DNA of 7,299 nucleotides from the NCBI GenBank assembly GCA_031255425.1, contig JAIRSN010000005.1, positions 1-7,299 of the forward strand, read 5' to 3'. Positions 6,927 through 7,299 of this stretch are shown in pieces; position 1 is the first letter of the stretch, and each line of letters opens with the position of its first letter. The notes under the pieces were generated by a model that had not been told where the DNA came from, did no database searches, and was given only the letters and a program-made list of their open reading frames with translations. The translations under genes were made by a program, and so were the position numbers. The DNA is from Dysgonamonadaceae bacterium (lineage in GTDB: Bacteria > Bacteroidota > Bacteroidia > Bacteroidales > Azobacteroidaceae).

Positions 6927-6958
6927 TGTTTAATAAATTAGTTTAACAATCCTGTTAA
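6925..6958. promoter_or_regulatory. Candidate TetR-family operator: overlapping TGTT/AACA inverted repeats
   Basis: TTAACAATCCTGTTAA (6943-6958) is a perfect 6-bp inverted repeat with a 4-nt spacer. The left half also pairs with a further half-site: 6925-6950 is a 26-bp palindrome in which 10 of 13 base pairs match, beginning ATTGTTTAA and ending TTTAACAAT. There are thus three half-sites, at 6927-6933, 6942-6948 and 6953-6958, the middle one shared. The cluster runs from about the predicted transcription start to the tetR start codon, where a bound repressor would block the operon. TetR-family proteins commonly bind palindromes of this size next to their own gene. Binding itself is inferred, and AT-rich DNA yields some palindromes by chance. 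Confidence 0.5.
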
Positions 6959-6965
6959 TTCCCGG

Positions 6966-6997
6966 CAAATGTAGGGCGGAAATAATAATAATACAAA
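6966..6997 (-). promoter_or_regulatory. Bacteroidota-type promoter of the tetR-efflux operon
   Basis: Read on the minus strand, TACATTTG (6973-6966) matches the Bacteroidota -7 consensus TAnnTTTG exactly. TTTG (6997-6994) matches the -33 element, with a 20-nt spacer that is within the known range. Transcription should start near 6960, giving a leader of roughly 33 nt before the tetR ATG at 6926. No other convincing promoter was seen inside the operon, whose genes are too closely packed to need one. Much of the spacer is an AAT trinucleotide tract (6981-6992). Confidence 0.7.
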
Positions 6998-7057
6998 TCT
7001 TTCGGGATTTTTTTTCAAAAAACGGGTGCGCGAAGGTGTATAAAAGGCGATCCGGTT

Positions 7058-7073
7058 GTTCATTTTTGCCTTG
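7058..7073. repeat. Fragment of the intergenic repeat, inverted copy
   Basis: The 16 bases gttcatttttgccttg match the reverse complement of 184-199 (gttcttttttgccttg) at 15 of 16 positions. Such similarity in a short spacer, close to a second piece of the same element at 7081-7124, suggests remnants of one repeat family and not coincidence. T-rich composition lowers its weight as a standalone call. Confidence 0.45.
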
Positions 7074-7080
7074 TTGCTTC

Positions 7081-7124
7081 CCCAAAAAATAAAAGCGGGG
7101 GCACCGCCAAAAAGAATAATCAGG
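7081..7124. repeat. Shortened copy of the intergenic repeat upstream of korA
   Basis: The first part, 7081-7108, aligns with 60-88 of the large element (shared core cccaaaaa, taaaagcgg, then a GC-rich block ending ccgcc) with one indel and a few substitutions. The second part, gccaaaaagaataatcagg (7106-7124), matches gcaaaaaagaacaatcagg (188-206) at 17 of 19 positions. Both parts keep the same order and orientation as in the large element, so this copy looks like that element with about 100 bases of its interior missing. It ends 9 bases before the -7 element of the korA promoter. Confidence 0.55.
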
Positions 7125-7133
7125 ATTATTTAT

Positions 7134-7141
7134 TACCTTTG
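7134..7141 (+). promoter_or_regulatory. Bacteroidota-type -7 element for korA
   Basis: TACCTTTG fits TAnnTTTG exactly and lies 24 bases before the korA ATG, implying a start near 7148 and a short leader of about 18 nt. No good TTTG or TTG -33 element is present at the usual distance; that position is occupied by the A-rich end of the shortened repeat. The promoter is therefore incomplete by consensus, and another upstream promoter or an activator could be involved. Confidence 0.5.
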
Positions 7142-7165
7142 CGGGAATGTAAAATTTTATATTGT

Positions 7166-7299
7166 ATGATACAAGAAACCAAGTTAAAAGTAATGGAAAG
7201 CGTAGTGATCCGATTCTCCGGCGACTCGGGAGACGGAATGCAACTCGCCGGGACGATTTTTTCTAATCTCTCCGCCGAATTGGGAAACGAAATCATTAC
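7166..7299 (+). CDS. korA: 2-oxoacid:ferredoxin oxidoreductase alpha subunit (KorA type), 5' part only
   Basis: Only the first 44 residues are inside the window; the gene runs off the right edge. The product begins [23 protein letters not shown] and continues [20 protein letters not shown]. The [17 protein letters not shown] segment is the hallmark N-terminal gamma-type domain fused to the alpha subunit in 2-oxoglutarate/2-oxoacid ferredoxin oxidoreductases. These enzymes oxidatively decarboxylate 2-oxoacids to acyl-CoA with ferredoxin as acceptor, or run in reverse in anaerobes. A korB beta subunit should follow outside the window. The ATG at 7166 was chosen because it lies just after the -7 element; an in-frame ATG at 7193 is possible but would shorten the usual leader before the domain. 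It is transcribed divergently from the efflux operon, with no evident functional link. The exact 2-oxoacid substrate cannot be decided from this fragment. Confidence 0.85.
   Translation, partial: MIQETKLKVMESVVIRFSGDSGDGMQLAGTIFSNLSAELGNEII

Noticed and set aside
7000..7050. T-rich run after a possible stem (ctttcgggatttttttt) as a plus-strand terminator
   Set aside because: No plus-strand gene precedes it and the stem is too weak; it is more likely AT-rich promoter-upstream DNA.

Overview
This window looks like a chromosomal piece of a Bacteroidota bacterium, probably a member of Bacteroidales. Three things point there: both divergent promoters carry the phylum's TAnnTTTG -7 element, genes lack clear Shine-Dalgarno sequences, and the proteins (for example the KorA start and the GYMPGRFSLY / STPYMDEA variants in one ATPase) are of the Bacteroidota type. 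The genes are moderately GC-rich and the intergenic DNA is distinctly AT-rich. Genus and species cannot be read from the sequence.

Almost the whole window (260-6926, minus strand) is one tightly packed seven-gene operon for a TolC-dependent ABC-2 efflux system. In transcription order it holds a TetR/AcrR-family regulator (6300-6926), a TolC-family outer-membrane channel (5032-6303), a HlyD-type periplasmic adaptor predicted to be a lipoprotein (4119-5021), two separate ABC ATPases (3184-4113 and 2437-3183) and two ABC-2 permeases (1373-2440 and 260-1372). The junctions are ATGA overlaps, directly abutting stop/start codons, or gaps of 5-10 nt, so one transcript with translational coupling is likely. 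The parts form a complete tripartite exporter: two ATPases drive two permeases in the inner membrane, the adaptor spans the periplasm, and the TolC protein is the exit duct. Gene order matches the E. coli cecR-ybhGFSR locus, except that YbhF is split into two genes and a dedicated TolC is added. The substrate is not evident.

The region 6927-7165 is a divergent control region. Toward the operon it has a well-spaced Bacteroidota promoter, and around the transcription start and the tetR start codon it has overlapping TGTT/AACA inverted repeats, which are good candidates for the regulator's own operator. Toward the right it has a -7 element in front of a gene cut by the window edge (7166-7299, plus strand), the alpha subunit of a 2-oxoacid:ferredoxin oxidoreductase (KorA type).

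The flank 1-259 contains no gene. It carries a palindromic, apparently repeated intergenic element (about 60-237), and shortened pieces of the same element recur at 7058-7073 and 7081-7124, so related repeats bracket the operon. I see no phage, transposase, CRISPR or RNA gene. The less ordinary points are the complementary loss of catalytic motifs in the two ATPases, the operator architecture, and the repeat family. I do not see a clearly new biological system here.
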